From positions 1 through 46,330 of the forward strand of contig VGVR01000027.1 of the NCBI GenBank assembly GCA_016873995.1: a stretch of 46,330 bases of DNA. The letters are read 5' to 3'. Below are positions 35,908-44,742 of the stretch, one piece after another; the stretch's first letter is position 1; the number at the start of each line of letters is the position of its first letter. A model generated the notes under the pieces. It saw only the letters and a program-made list of their open reading frames with translations. It searched no databases and was not told the DNA's origin. The position numbers were made by a program, and so were the translations under genes. This DNA comes from Gemmatimonadota bacterium. GTDB lineage: Bacteria; Gemmatimonadota; Gemmatimonadetes; Longimicrobiales; Gaopeijiaceae.

Positions 35908-37188
35908 ATGACGGGACCGAGGTCAGGGAGCTTGCGGCGAGCATCGCCCGCGATGGTGGTGCTCGCCGCGGCTGCTTGCGCGGGGGATCCGGCGCCGGAG
36001 ACGGCGTCCGCGGCTCCGGCGCAGCTGCCGCCGTGCGTGCTGGAGTGGCGTCCGCTTGTCGCCGCGGACAGCACCGAGATCTACGTGGAGTACGAGGATC
36101 TCATCCTGGTGGGGGACCAAGCCCTCGTTGCCGGGGCGCCTTCCTACCGCTGGCGGCCGGTCCCCGGACATACAGCTGAGCGTCTCTCCGCGAACGATTT
36201 CGCGGCGGCGTATGTCGGGCCGCCGGCCCGTCCGGTGCCCAAGCCGATCGAGGGGACTCTGACCAGCGTCCGCGTCACGGCCCTGGATGACGGTCGTTGG
36301 GGCGCGATCCTCCACGAGGTGGACCCGGATTCGCTACCTGCGCTCGACTTCTTTCGCGGCCTGTGGTACGGCGAATTCGATGGAGTGCGGTGGACGCACC
36401 TCGAGGCGCTGGAGTTCTCCGGCACCCGCCTCACGTCGAGAATCTCCTCCGGCCTCGTGCGTGCCGGTGAGCGGCTGGTGTGGGTCGCTTGGGAGTCGCT
36501 TCGGCCCGACCCGCGCAACCGAGTCACCATCTACGAGCGTGTCGGGTCCAGATGGACGCACTACGTGTTGCCGGACCAGGACCGAGTCGAGCAGATCGCG
36601 CTCGCCTACCAGGAGGGGTTGGGCCTCTTGATGCTCCTCTCGGGCTACGACGCGGCGCTGCCAGGCTTTCAGAAGTCATTGAGGTTGTATCGCGAGCGTC
36701 CGTCCGCCCCGGTCTCGAGCCCCGACCGCTGGGAGCTGATCAGTCGTGTGGCCGTTGCGGAGCCGGAAGTGAGGTTTCTGTTCGCCAAGCTCACGGTGCA
36801 ACCCGGTGGCGCGACAGTGTCCTGGTTGGCGATCAGCCCCGACGCGTCTCGCGCGATGGCGCGCGTTGGCATCAGCTCCGAGTCCCCTGGCACACTGGTC
36901 ACGCTCGACGAGATGGCCAGCGTCGTGAGTCCGGCGGCGATGCCTGACGGCACCGTGCTCTGGATCGTCGAGCATCGGCTGCTCGGTGTCGTTGGGGAGC
37001 TCAGGCTCCTGGGTTTCGAGGACGGGCAAGTGACGCAACTCACCTCGTTACCGAGCCCGTTCACCGCTGGACTCGCTGTACGCGCCGTCGCCCCGAACGA
37101 AGTACTCGTCGTCGGACCCGAGATGGACTCGGATTCGATCGGCGTGCCCGTCCGCAGCCTCCTCCTCCGGTTGAGCACGTCCTGCTAG
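35908..37188 (+). CDS. exported protein of unknown function, possibly a lipoprotein
   Basis: A 426-residue protein with a signal sequence ending AMVVLAAAACAGD; Cys24 may be lipidated but the lipobox (AAAC) is weak. The mature part is beta-rich with repeated Trp/Asp blocks (GRWGAILHEVD, GVRWTHLEALEF, ERLVWVAWESL, GSRWTHYVLPD, GTVLWIVEHRLLG), which suggests a beta-propeller of about six blades; this is a guess from pattern. No family recognised. ATG 35908 has GGAG 8 bases upstream; an in-frame GTG at 35875 would spoil the signal sequence. It opens a group of three exported unknowns. Confidence 0.75.
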   Translation: MTGPRSGSLRRASPAMVVLAAAACAGDPAPETASAAPAQLPPCVLEWRPLVAADSTEIYVEYEDLILVGDQALVAGAPSYRWRPVPGHTAERLSANDFAAAYVGPPARPVPKPIEGTLTSVRVTALDDGRWGAILHEVDPDSLPALDFFRGLWYGEFDGVRWTHLEALEFSGTRLTSRISSGLVRAGERLVWVAWESLRPDPRNRVTIYERVGSRWTHYVLPDQDRVEQIALAYQEGLGLLMLLSGYDAALPGFQKSLRLYRERPSAPVSSPDRWELISRVAVAEPEVRFLFAKLTVQPGGATVSWLAISPDASRAMARVGISSESPGTLVTLDEMASVVSPAAMPDGTVLWIVEHRLLGVVGELRLLGFEDGQVTQLTSLPSPFTAGLAVRAVAPNEVLVVGPEMDSDSIGVPVRSLLLRLSTSC

Positions 37189-37248
37189 CTATTCGCTGCG
37201 GACCTCCAGCAGGGCCAGCTCTACATCACTCATCTCCTGGAGGAGCGT

Positions 37249-38031
37249 ATGTCAGCAAGACGAAGGACCATTACCCTGGGTGCCGCGCTGTGCGTCGTAG
37301 TCGCGTGCGCCGAAGAGCCAAGTACGGCGATTCCGCTGGGCGGCGGCGAGGCGCAGCCCGATCTGGACCTAGGGGTACCTCACCTGTCGAGCGACCAGTT
37401 CGCTACCTACGAGACGAGAGAGTTCAGCGAGCTCGGGGCACCGGCGCGCGTCCTCGCCGAGGGTGAAGCGGAGTACCCGGGGCAGGAGGAGTATCGAGAC
37501 GAAGAGGACCTTGCGCCCTCGATCTGGAACGCCCGCACGTCGGCGATGTTCGTCCCAGGGTCGTTCGCGGTGTGGGGGTCACACGACTACATGGCGAACA
37601 AGGGCCGCGTAGACGTCACGGCCACCATTCGGCGTGATGGCACGGTGATCGGTACACGGCTGGGGACCACGGAGGAGACGTACCCCTTCATCCCTTGGTG
37701 GCACACCATAACCGGATTCGTGGAGATCGCCACGGACGTGGATTGCGGCCTCGCGGGCGATGGATCTTCGGATCATGCTGCGTGGTGGGAGGTCGCCCCA
37801 GGCGCCGGACCCAGCGTCTACGGAGCGTCGCGGATGTCGACCTCCTCCGGAATCGCCTATCAGAGGGCGTGCGAGCCGGGGGTCATCCCAACCACCAATA
37901 CCGGCGGTGGCGGGAGCGGCGGTGGCGGCACGGACACCAGCGACTACTACTGCTGGCTCTACATCACCTACGACCTCTACACCCTCGAGGTGCTCGACAT
38001 CCAAGTCCTGTGGTGCGGGGAGGGGGGCTGA
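37249..38031 (+). CDS. lipoprotein of unknown function
   Basis: A 260-residue lipoprotein: signal peptide with lipobox VVAC (Cys20), an acidic tether (about 40-90), a central domain starting near SIWNARTSAMFVPGSFAVWG and containing GRVDVTATIRRDGTVIG, then a natural glycine linker (GGGGSGGGG, about 225-233) and a short aromatic C-terminus with two Cys (CWLYITYDLYTLEVLDIQ then CGEGG). A disulfide between the two terminal Cys is plausible. No homologue recognised. ATG 37249 is preceded by GGAGGAG. Confidence 0.72.
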   Translation: MSARRRTITLGAALCVVVACAEEPSTAIPLGGGEAQPDLDLGVPHLSSDQFATYETREFSELGAPARVLAEGEAEYPGQEEYRDEEDLAPSIWNARTSAMFVPGSFAVWGSHDYMANKGRVDVTATIRRDGTVIGTRLGTTEETYPFIPWWHTITGFVEIATDVDCGLAGDGSSDHAAWWEVAPGAGPSVYGASRMSTSSGIAYQRACEPGVIPTTNTGGGGSGGGGTDTSDYYCWLYITYDLYTLEVLDIQVLWCGEGG

Positions 38032-38089
38032 GATGCGCTCGCAAGCGTCGCGTTCACGTACCGTCCTCACTCATCCCGGAGTCATTTCC

Positions 38090-38527
38090 ATGATGCACGC
38101 TTCTCTTCTGCGCGCGGCCCTCGTCGGCTGCGTGGCGCTCGTGTCCGTTCTCTCGCCGGTGTCGGCTTCGGCTCAGGCGAACGCAGCCAACCCCATTTTC
38201 CTCACCATCCCCGAGTCCTATCCGGACTTGGGGGCGCGCGTGATCGTGATGCGCGAGCCGGGCCGTGAGATCGTCATGCTCGATCCGGCGGCCGCGACGG
38301 TCGACGAGCTGGGCGCTGGCCTCCGTATGCTCGCGAAGTTCCGCCGCGAGCGGCCGGAGCCCACCAACGGTGAGATGATCCCGATCATGGGATTCGCGCC
38401 TGCGCCCAACATCTCGGCCGACGAGAGAGCTCGGCTGGAAGCAGCGCTCGCGGAGCTGCAGCGTCGGCCCATCGCCAACGTCGGTAACCTCGGGCGCGGA
38501 CGCTGGATGCGCCTGTCGATGCGTTAA
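38090..38527 (+). CDS. small exported protein of unknown function
   Basis: A 145-residue protein with a cleavable signal peptide (LVSVLSPVSASAQA, cleavage near residue 29-30) and a mature part of about 115 residues that reads NPIFLTIPESYPDLGARVIVMREPGREIVMLDP (in pieces) followed by two short helices and a basic end. No family recognised. Starts at ATG 38090 or 38093. It follows the lipoprotein by 58 bases and ends just before a bidirectional terminator. Its function and its link to the two upstream exported proteins are unknown. Confidence 0.65.
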   Translation: MMHASLLRAALVGCVALVSVLSPVSASAQANAANPIFLTIPESYPDLGARVIVMREPGREIVMLDPAAATVDELGAGLRMLAKFRRERPEPTNGEMIPIMGFAPAPNISADERARLEAALAELQRRPIANVGNLGRGRWMRLSMR

Positions 38528-38547
38528 CAGGACGGTGGGGAACGTCA

Positions 38548-38577
38548 GCCGGGGCGCCGCGCAGGCGGCGCCTCGGC
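38548..38577. terminator. bidirectional hairpin between convergent genes
   Basis: GCCGGGGCGCCGC (38548-38560) pairs with GCGGCGCCTCGGC (38565-38577) with one G-T wobble and a GCAG loop. It separates the plus-strand gene ending at 38527 from the minus-strand gene ending at 38577. No T tract on either side. Confidence 0.6.
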
Positions 38578-39941
38578 TACTCCTCCTCGAGCGTCGAGGT
38601 CCCGATCGCGCCCCGCAGCCAGCCGAGGTGTCCGTCCGGGGCCGACACGAAGAGGTAGCCGTCGTACCGTCCGAGAACGGGGATCTCGGCGTCCTCGTCG
38701 AGGGAGGCCATGACCGGCGAGTCGGCCTGGGGGCGCGCGTGCACGCTCTCGCCGCTATGGGCGATGCGCGACGCGAACGGCTGGTCCACGGGCTCGGTGA
38801 GCCGAGCTGCCAGGTAACCGCTGCGGCCATCGGGAAGGCGCACCCTGAAGTACTCGCCTGAGCCCCCGAGCACGCGCACAGGTGTGAACTGCTCGAGCTC
38901 TCGGAGAACCGGAGCGTGGGTGTCCGGAGCGGCGCGCAGACGCGTGCCTTCGCTCTCGAGCCTCACCCAGGCACCGAGCTGCTCGAGGTCCGCGGTCAGC
39001 TCGGCGAGCACGCCGGTCGGAGGCCTGAGGAACGGCGTCGGATCGATGGGGCCCTCTCCGGTGCGGTAGAGCCCGAAGTGCAGGTGGGGTGGGGTGGTGC
39101 GCGCGTTGCCCGTGTTGCCCACGAAGCCGAGCGTGTCCCCCACCTCGATGCGATCGCCGTTGCGCACGTGCTGGCTATCGAGGTGGGCGTAGTACAGTCG
39201 CGCGTTGCGGGCGGGGTCGCGCACCCACACCACCTTGCCCCCGAGGTTCGTGATCCCGATGCGATACGCAGTGCCGGGTGCCGCGGCGAGCACGGGTGTG
39301 CCGCGCGGAGCGAAGATGTCCACGCCGTCGTGGCTGCGCGCCCCACCGTCGCGCTCGGCGCCGAACACGCTCTGGATGGCGGGCATGTTGCGCCCGTCCA
39401 CGGGGAATGCGAGCTGCGCCTCGAACCGTAGCGTGACGCGATACTGCCCGCCGCGCAGCAGCTCGGGCTGGAGCCGGAGGATGTAGTCGCCCTCGCGCCA
39501 CGGCTCGTGCACGAACGTGCCGGGCACGGAATCGGTGGAGATGATCGGCCGGGGCGGATCCTCGGAGCTCTCGGGCACCCGGAAGAGGTCGACGAAGACG
39601 CGCGTGCCTTCCTCTGTGTCGAGCGTCACGTCGGCGGTGAGCCGGCGCCCTCGCGGCACCGAGATGCGGTACGCCGCGGCGTTCGGCGCCTCCGGGGTGA
39701 TGTAGCCCTCTTCCTGGAAGGGGAGGGTGACGGGGACGGCTGCTTCGACGGCGCTGTCCCCGGCTCGAATCCAATCCCGCGCGAGCGCCGACTCGGCGAG
39801 CCCGGCCTGGACGAGGGATTCCCGATAGGCCTCGTAGGGAGTCAGGTCCCGGAAGCGGTCCTGCACCACCTCGACCTGCTCGCAAGCGGCGAGGCCGAGC
39901 AGGGCCATCCAGACGGGCGCGCGGGCGCGAGCGGGCGTCAC
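38577..39941 (-). CDS. M23-family peptidase lipoprotein with two SH3-like domains
   Basis: A 454-residue lipoprotein (lipobox LAAC, Cys20) predicted to act on or bind peptidoglycan. A beta-rich N-terminal region (about 60-180) precedes an M23/LytM domain with SHDGVDIFAPRGTPVLAAAPG (first His and Asp of the zinc site), GKVVWVRD, YYAHLDSQHVRNGDRIEVGDTLGFVGNTGNA in pieces, and PHLHFGL (second zinc His pair). The zinc residues appear complete, so activity is plausible. Two SH3-like repeats close the protein (about 320-385 and 390-450, each with a RAAPDTHAPV- or HARPQADSPV-type motif). GTG 39941 has AGGAG close upstream. It is divergent from the DUF512 gene. Confidence 0.9.
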   Translation of the reverse strand: MTPARARAPVWMALLGLAACEQVEVVQDRFRDLTPYEAYRESLVQAGLAESALARDWIRAGDSAVEAAVPVTLPFQEEGYITPEAPNAAAYRISVPRGRRLTADVTLDTEEGTRVFVDLFRVPESSEDPPRPIISTDSVPGTFVHEPWREGDYILRLQPELLRGGQYRVTLRFEAQLAFPVDGRNMPAIQSVFGAERDGGARSHDGVDIFAPRGTPVLAAAPGTAYRIGITNLGGKVVWVRDPARNARLYYAHLDSQHVRNGDRIEVGDTLGFVGNTGNARTTPPHLHFGLYRTGEGPIDPTPFLRPPTGVLAELTADLEQLGAWVRLESEGTRLRAAPDTHAPVLRELEQFTPVRVLGGSGEYFRVRLPDGRSGYLAARLTEPVDQPFASRIAHSGESVHARPQADSPVMASLDEDAEIPVLGRYDGYLFVSAPDGHLGWLRGAIGTSTLEEE

Positions 39942-40007
39942 GGACTCCTGGGTGGTTGGCGGGTCGGGACCTGACGGGCTGGTCGAACCTGCGGCTCCCC
40001 GGGCGGC

Positions 40008-40023
40008 CCGGTCAAGTGACCGG
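40008..40023. promoter_or_regulatory. 16-bp palindrome in divergent intergenic region
   Basis: CCGGTCA (40008-40014), AG, TGACCGG (40017-40023) is a perfect 7-bp inverted repeat with a 2-base centre, the shape of a dimeric regulator operator. It lies between the divergent M23 and DUF512 genes, 27 bases before TAGGTT at 40051-40056, a possible -10 for the rightward gene. A -35 is not clear, which would fit an activator site. Confidence 0.4.
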
Positions 40024-40084
40024 AAACTGTAGCCCGCGTAAGGCTTGCGTTAGGTTGATCCCCCTTCGTCGCAGGGTCCCAGCC

Positions 40085-41356
40085 GTGGTGCGCATCGCCA
40101 ACATCGAAGCCGGCAGCATCGCCGACGAGCTCTCTCTGGAGATCGGCTCGCGGGTCGTGCGCATCAATGGAGAGCCGGTCCGGGACGGGATCGACCTGAC
40201 CTTCCTCCTCGCCGACGAGCAGATCGAGCTGGAGGCGGTTACCCCGGGCGGCGAGTCGGTCGTCTACGCGTTCGAACGGGACCCGGGCGAGGCGGTGGGG
40301 ATCGTGCCCGAGCCGGACGCGGTGCGCGAGTGCGCGAACAAGTGCGTGTTCTGCTTCATAGACGGGAACCCGGAGGGGGCGCGAACGCCCCTCTGGCTCA
40401 GAGACGATGACTTCCGGCTCTCGTTCACCTACGGGAGCTACGTGACGCTCACCAACCTGGGCCCCAAGGGGCTCGCCAGGCTGGTCGAGCAGCGCATCTC
40501 GCCGCTGTACGTGAGCGTGCACGCCACCGACCCGGTGGTGCGCGAGCGGCTCCTGGTGAACAAGCGCGCGGGGCTCATCCTCGACCAGCTGCGCGAGCTG
40601 ATCGATGGGGGCCTCGAGGTCCACACGCAGGTCGTGCTCTGTCCCGAGTGGAACGACGGCCCCCACCTCGACCGCACAATCGACGACCTGTGGGCGCTCG
40701 GGCCGGCGGTTCGATCGCTCTCCGTCGTGCCGGTGGGCCTCACGCGCTACAACCTGGGGCGCCCCGTGCGGCTTCTCTCCGCCGACGAAGCGGTCGGTGC
40801 GATCGCGCAGGTAGACCGCGCCCGCGAGCGCGCCCTGCGCGAGCGCGGGTTGGGGTGGTGCTACGCGGCCGACGAGATGTACCTGATTGCCGGAGCGCCG
40901 CTCCCGCAGCGTGGCTACTACGACGACGGCGCGCTCTACGAGAACGGGGTGGGGCAGATTCGGCGGTTCGTGGAGCGCTTCGACGAAGGACTCGTGGACG
41001 TGCCCCGCTTCGAGGGTCGCCGGATTCGCATGGTGACGGGTCGCTCGATGGCGCCCTTCCTGCGTGAGCGTGCCGCGCGACTGGCCGAGGCGACCCGCGC
41101 GAGCGTCGAGGTCGTCGAGGTCGTGAACGACTACTTCGGCGAGACGGTCACGGTCGCGGGGCTCCTGGGAGGGCGTGACATCCTTCGCGCGCTCGGGCAG
41201 GGCGCGGCCGGTGACCTGGTGCTGCTTCCCGCCGAGGCGCTGAACGCCGACCAGCGCTTCATCGACGACCTGCCACTGGCCGAGCTGACGGCGGGCCTGG
41301 GCGCCGCCGAGGTCCGGTTCGGCTTCGAGGTCACCGAGACTCTGAGGGCCTCGTGA
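40085..41356 (+). CDS. DUF512-family radical SAM / PDZ protein
   Basis: About 423 residues: an N-terminal PDZ-like domain (about 1-65, IANIEAGSIADELSLEIGSRV), then a radical-SAM-type cluster site Cys83, Cys87, Cys90 in CANKCVFCFIDG, followed by FTYGSYVTLTNL, SPLYVSVHATDPVVRERLL, CPEWNDG and a C-terminal DUF512 domain with VTGRSMAPFLRE and VEVVNDYFGETVTVAGLL. The function of the family is not established as far as I know. Association of this gene with der, plsY and gpsA is common in other bacteria and is kept here. GTG 40085 or 40088 is the likely start. It ends in a GTGA overlap with der. Confidence 0.88.
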   Translation: MVRIANIEAGSIADELSLEIGSRVVRINGEPVRDGIDLTFLLADEQIELEAVTPGGESVVYAFERDPGEAVGIVPEPDAVRECANKCVFCFIDGNPEGARTPLWLRDDDFRLSFTYGSYVTLTNLGPKGLARLVEQRISPLYVSVHATDPVVRERLLVNKRAGLILDQLRELIDGGLEVHTQVVLCPEWNDGPHLDRTIDDLWALGPAVRSLSVVPVGLTRYNLGRPVRLLSADEAVGAIAQVDRARERALRERGLGWCYAADEMYLIAGAPLPQRGYYDDGALYENGVGQIRRFVERFDEGLVDVPRFEGRRIRMVTGRSMAPFLRERAARLAEATRASVEVVEVVNDYFGETVTVAGLLGGRDILRALGQGAAGDLVLLPAEALNADQRFIDDLPLAELTAGLGAAEVRFGFEVTETLRAS

Positions 41357-42681
41357 GCGGCCGCCTGCCGGTGGTCGCCGTGGTCGGGCGCCCGAACGTG
41401 GGGAAGTCGACGTTCTTCAACCGTGTCGTCGGCCGGCGGCTGGCGATCGTGGACGACCGCCCCGGGGTCACGCGTGACCGCAACTTCGCGCGGGCGGAGT
41501 GGGCTGGGCGCGGGTTCTACATCGTCGACACGGGGGGCATGGTCGAGGGGAGCGACGTGCCCCTCGACCGCGCCATCCGTGCGCAGGCGATGGCCGCGGT
41601 GGAGCAGGCAGACGTCGTGCTCTTCGTGGTGGACGCCCGCACGGGCGTGCACCCGCTCGACGAGATGGTCGCCGGCGTGCTGCGGAAGTCGGGGAAGCCG
41701 ATCCTGCTCTTGGCGAACAAGCTGGACAACCTGCCGCACGACGAGGCCCGTCACGACTTCTGGGGACTCGGGCTCGGCGAGCCGATTCCCGTCAGCTCGA
41801 TTTCCGGTAAGGGGTCGGGCGACCTGCTCGACCGCGTGATCGGCCTCTTTCCGGCCGAGGCCGAGGCGGGGGCCGGCGACGACGAGATCCGCGTGGCGGT
41901 CGTGGGGAAGCCGAACGTGGGCAAGTCGAGCTTCGTGAATCGGCTGCTCGGCGAAGAGCGCGTGGTCGTCTCGGAAATCGCGGGCACCACGCGCGACTCG
42001 GTGGACACGCCCTTCCAGTACCACGGCAGGACGCTCGTCTTCGTGGACACGGCGGGGCTCCGCCGTCAGAGCCGTGTGAAGGACAGCATCGAGTACTACA
42101 GCTCGCTCCGCACCGACCAGGCCGTGCACGACGCGGACGTCTGCATCGTGATGGTGGACGCCACCGAGACCGAGCTGCACGCGCAGGACGTGCGCATCGC
42201 CCAGACCGCGTGGGACGCCGGCAAGGGGATGATCCTCGCCGTGAACAAGTGGGACCTCGTCGAGAAGGAGACGATGACTGCCCCCGACTGGGAGAAGGCC
42301 GTGCGGGCGCGCATCCCATACTTGCAGTGGGTGCCGATCCTGTTCACCTCGGCGCTCACCGGGCAGCGCGTGCGCAGGTGCCTGGACCTCGTCCTCGAGG
42401 TTCAGGAGCAGAGGCTCCGGCGCATCGACACGCACGACGTGAACGAGGTGCTGGCCAAGCTCCTGGATCACCAGCCGCCCCCCGCGTACCGGGGCCGGCG
42501 CGCGAAGGTGCGGTACGCTACCCAGGTCGGCGTAGCCCCCCCGACGTTCGCCCTGTTCTGCAACTTTCCGAAGGCGCTCGCCGAGCACTACATTCGCTTC
42601 CTCCACAACGGCTTCCGGGAGGCGTGGACCTTCATGGGGACGCCGATTCGACTGCGGGTACGAGGCGGCAAGGGCGAGTGA
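41353..42681 (+). CDS. der: ribosome biogenesis GTPase Der (EngA)
   Basis: Essential double-GTPase acting in 50S subunit assembly. The 442-residue protein has two G domains: the first with GRPNVGKSTFFNRVVG (about 11-26), DRPGVTRDR, DTGG and NKLD; the second with GKPNVGKSSFVNRLLG (about 185-200), EIAGTTRDS, DTAGLRR and NKWD. A C-terminal KH-like domain follows (about 355-442). GTG 41353 overlaps the preceding TGA. Length is usual. Confidence 0.97.
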   Translation: MSGRLPVVAVVGRPNVGKSTFFNRVVGRRLAIVDDRPGVTRDRNFARAEWAGRGFYIVDTGGMVEGSDVPLDRAIRAQAMAAVEQADVVLFVVDARTGVHPLDEMVAGVLRKSGKPILLLANKLDNLPHDEARHDFWGLGLGEPIPVSSISGKGSGDLLDRVIGLFPAEAEAGAGDDEIRVAVVGKPNVGKSSFVNRLLGEERVVVSEIAGTTRDSVDTPFQYHGRTLVFVDTAGLRRQSRVKDSIEYYSSLRTDQAVHDADVCIVMVDATETELHAQDVRIAQTAWDAGKGMILAVNKWDLVEKETMTAPDWEKAVRARIPYLQWVPILFTSALTGQRVRRCLDLVLEVQEQRLRRIDTHDVNEVLAKLLDHQPPPAYRGRRAKVRYATQVGVAPPTFALFCNFPKALAEHYIRFLHNGFREAWTFMGTPIRLRVRGGKGE

Positions 42682-43310
42682 CCTACGCACTCGTCCTGGC
42701 GGCGTACCTGGCCGGCTCGATCCCGACGAGCTTCATCGTGGGGAAGATCTTCCACGGCATCGACTTGCTGGAGCACGGCTCAGGCAATCTCGGAGCCACG
42801 AACGCCTTCCGCGTGCTCGGAGCGAAGTCCGCGCTGCCGGTGGTCTTCATCGACGTGGGCAAGGGATTCGCCCCCGTCTGGCTCTTCCCGAACCTGGTCG
42901 CCAGCGGCTTCGGCTGGACGCTGGCCTACGCTGCGGGGGCGATCGTCGGCCACATGTTCAGCGTCTGGGTCGGCTTTCGCGGCGGCAAAGGGATCGCGAC
43001 GAGCGCCGGGGCATTCCTGGGGCTGGCCCCCTGGGCGGTGCTCGGCGGTTTGCTCGTCTGGTGTGCCGTGACCTTCTCCAGCGGATACGTCTCCCTGGGA
43101 TCGATCGTCACCGCGGCGGTGCTACCCATTCTGGTGGCGCTGACCCCGCACGCCGGTGGGTCTGGCCTGGTGTGGTTCGCGGCCGGGCTGGCCGTCGTGG
43201 TCATCTGGGCGCACCGCGCGAACGTGGGTCGTCTGCGCCGCCGCGAGGAGCATCGCTTCGGGCGACGCGGGCGCGAAGCGGCTGAGCGCGCAAAGGGGTT
43301 CAACGCGTGA
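42678..43310 (+). CDS. plsY: glycerol-3-phosphate acyltransferase PlsY
   Basis: Inner-membrane enzyme moving acyl groups from acyl-phosphate to glycerol-3-phosphate, the first step of phospholipid synthesis. The 210-residue product has the three PlsY motifs: AGSIPTSFIVGK, GSGNLGATNAFRVLG and GFRGGKGIATSAGAFLG, across five to seven membrane helices, with a basic cytoplasmic tail. GTG 42678 overlaps the der stop as GTGA; the longer in-frame extension to 42210 lies inside der and is rejected. It precedes gpsA, whose product makes its substrate. Confidence 0.95.
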   Translation: MTYALVLAAYLAGSIPTSFIVGKIFHGIDLLEHGSGNLGATNAFRVLGAKSALPVVFIDVGKGFAPVWLFPNLVASGFGWTLAYAAGAIVGHMFSVWVGFRGGKGIATSAGAFLGLAPWAVLGGLLVWCAVTFSSGYVSLGSIVTAAVLPILVALTPHAGGSGLVWFAAGLAVVVIWAHRANVGRLRRREEHRFGRRGREAAERAKGFNA

Positions 43311-44320
43311 GCGAGCCGACCCGCTGCACGGTGGTCGGGGCCGGCGCGTGGGGGACCGCGCTGGCGGTCGTCCTCGCCGAGAAGGGGCACGACGTCACGG
43401 TCTGGTGCTTCGAGCCCGAGGTGTCCAAGTCCCTCAATGAAGGGGGGCTAAATCCCTATCTGGAGGGCGTTTCGCTCCCGCGGGCGATCCGAGGCGAGAC
43501 CGACCTCAAATCGGCGCTTCGTGGCGCGCAGCTCGTCGTGTCCGTGAGCCCGGCGCAGTTCGTTCGCGGCGTCATGGGTCGGGCTGCGCCGCACATCGAA
43601 GCGGGTGCGATGGTGCTGAGCGCTTCGAAGGGGATCGAGCTGGGATCGCTGCTGCGCATGGACGAGGTGCTCTTCGAAGTGCTCCCGGGGCACGCCATGA
43701 GGAACTTCTGCGTCCTCTCGGGCCCCAGCTTCGCGCGCGAGGTCGCCACCGGCCAGCCGACTGCGGTGGTGGTCGCAAGCCGGCAGCGGAGCGTCGCGGC
43801 TCGAGCCCAGGGTCTCTTCCAGACCCCGACGTTCCGCGTGTACACGAACACCGACGTGATCGGGGTGGAGCTGGCGGGCGCGCTGAAGAACGTGGTCGCG
43901 CTGGCCGCCGGAACCACCGCCGGCCTCGGCTTCGGGCACAACACCACCGCTGCGCTGATCACGCGGGGCCTCGCGGAGGCCACCCGGCTCGGTGTCGCGG
44001 TCGGCGCCGACAAGGCTACCTTCTACGGGCTCGCGGGCCTCGGCGATCTGGTGCTCACGTGCACGGGCTCTCTCTCACGGAACCGCGCGGTGGGGTATCG
44101 CCTGGGGCAGGGTGAGCCGCTGGAGCGAATCCTCGGAGACATGACCGCAGTCGCGGAAGGGGTGGAGACGACCCGCGCGGCGCTCGAGCTGGCGAAGCGG
44201 GTCGAGGTGGAGATGCCCATCGTGGAGCAGATGTACGCCATCTTGTACGAGGGACGGGCGCCCGCGGATGCGCTGCGGGCGCTGATGACACGAGATCCGA
44301 AGCCGGAAGAGTGGTCATGA
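43307..44320 (+). CDS. gpsA: glycerol-3-phosphate dehydrogenase [NAD(P)+]
   Basis: Reduces dihydroxyacetone phosphate to glycerol-3-phosphate for phospholipid synthesis. The 337-residue protein starts with the Rossmann motif VVGAGAWGTALAVVLAEKGHDV, then GLNPYLEGVSLP, SASKGIE, LSGPSFAREV, GVELAGALKNVVALAAGT (catalytic Lys) and GLGDLVLTCTGSLSRNR. GTG 43307 overlaps plsY by 4 bases. Length is typical. The PlsY-GpsA pairing gives substrate and acyltransferase from one transcript. Confidence 0.97.
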   Translation: MSEPTRCTVVGAGAWGTALAVVLAEKGHDVTVWCFEPEVSKSLNEGGLNPYLEGVSLPRAIRGETDLKSALRGAQLVVSVSPAQFVRGVMGRAAPHIEAGAMVLSASKGIELGSLLRMDEVLFEVLPGHAMRNFCVLSGPSFAREVATGQPTAVVVASRQRSVAARAQGLFQTPTFRVYTNTDVIGVELAGALKNVVALAAGTTAGLGFGHNTTAALITRGLAEATRLGVAVGADKATFYGLAGLGDLVLTCTGSLSRNRAVGYRLGQGEPLERILGDMTAVAEGVETTRAALELAKRVEVEMPIVEQMYAILYEGRAPADALRALMTRDPKPEEWS

Positions 44321-44679
44321 GCGAGCCCATCGCGAGAAAGGTCTACTACTCCATCGGCGAGGTGTGCGACCTCACCGGGTTGAAGCCGCATGTGCTGCGC
44401 TACTGGGAAACGCAGTTCGAGGTGCTGAACCCCGGGAAGAATCGCGCCGGCAATCGCGTCTACCGTCCGCAGGACATCGAGCTGGTGATGCTCGTGAAGC
44501 ATCTCCTGTACGAGGAGAAGTACACCATCGAGGGCGCGAGCAAGCGACTCCTGGAGCTGCGCCAGGCGGGCGAGCTCGAGGCCGGGCGCCACGAGGCGCT
44601 CGGACCGGAGTTCCTCGCGGGGATGAAGGCAGATCTCGAGGAGCTGCGCACCCTTCTCACGCCGACGTCCGAGGCCTGA
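44317..44679 (+). CDS. MerR-family transcriptional regulator
   Basis: A 120-residue protein with a MerR winged helix-turn-helix at about 9-75 (YYSIGEVCDLTGLKPHVLRYWE and AGNRVYRPQDIELVMLVKHLL), followed by a short helical tail (about 76-120) that is too small for a drug- or metal-binding effector domain and has no Cys pair for metals. Such tailless MerR-like proteins next to gpsA or surE are seen in several phyla; targets unknown. ATG 44317 overlaps the gpsA TGA; an in-frame GTG at 44311 would add two residues. Confidence 0.88.
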   Translation: MSEPIARKVYYSIGEVCDLTGLKPHVLRYWETQFEVLNPGKNRAGNRVYRPQDIELVMLVKHLLYEEKYTIEGASKRLLELRQAGELEAGRHEALGPEFLAGMKADLEELRTLLTPTSEA

Positions 44680-44742
44680 GTCGATCCGCGCAGACAGCGA
44701 CTGTCCGAAGATCCTCCCTCCGCTGACGCCGAAGGTTCTACG

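Noticed and set aside
37906..37960. Synthetic or vector-derived glycine-serine linker
   Set aside because: It lies within a normal lipoprotein gene with local codon use and flanking native sequence.
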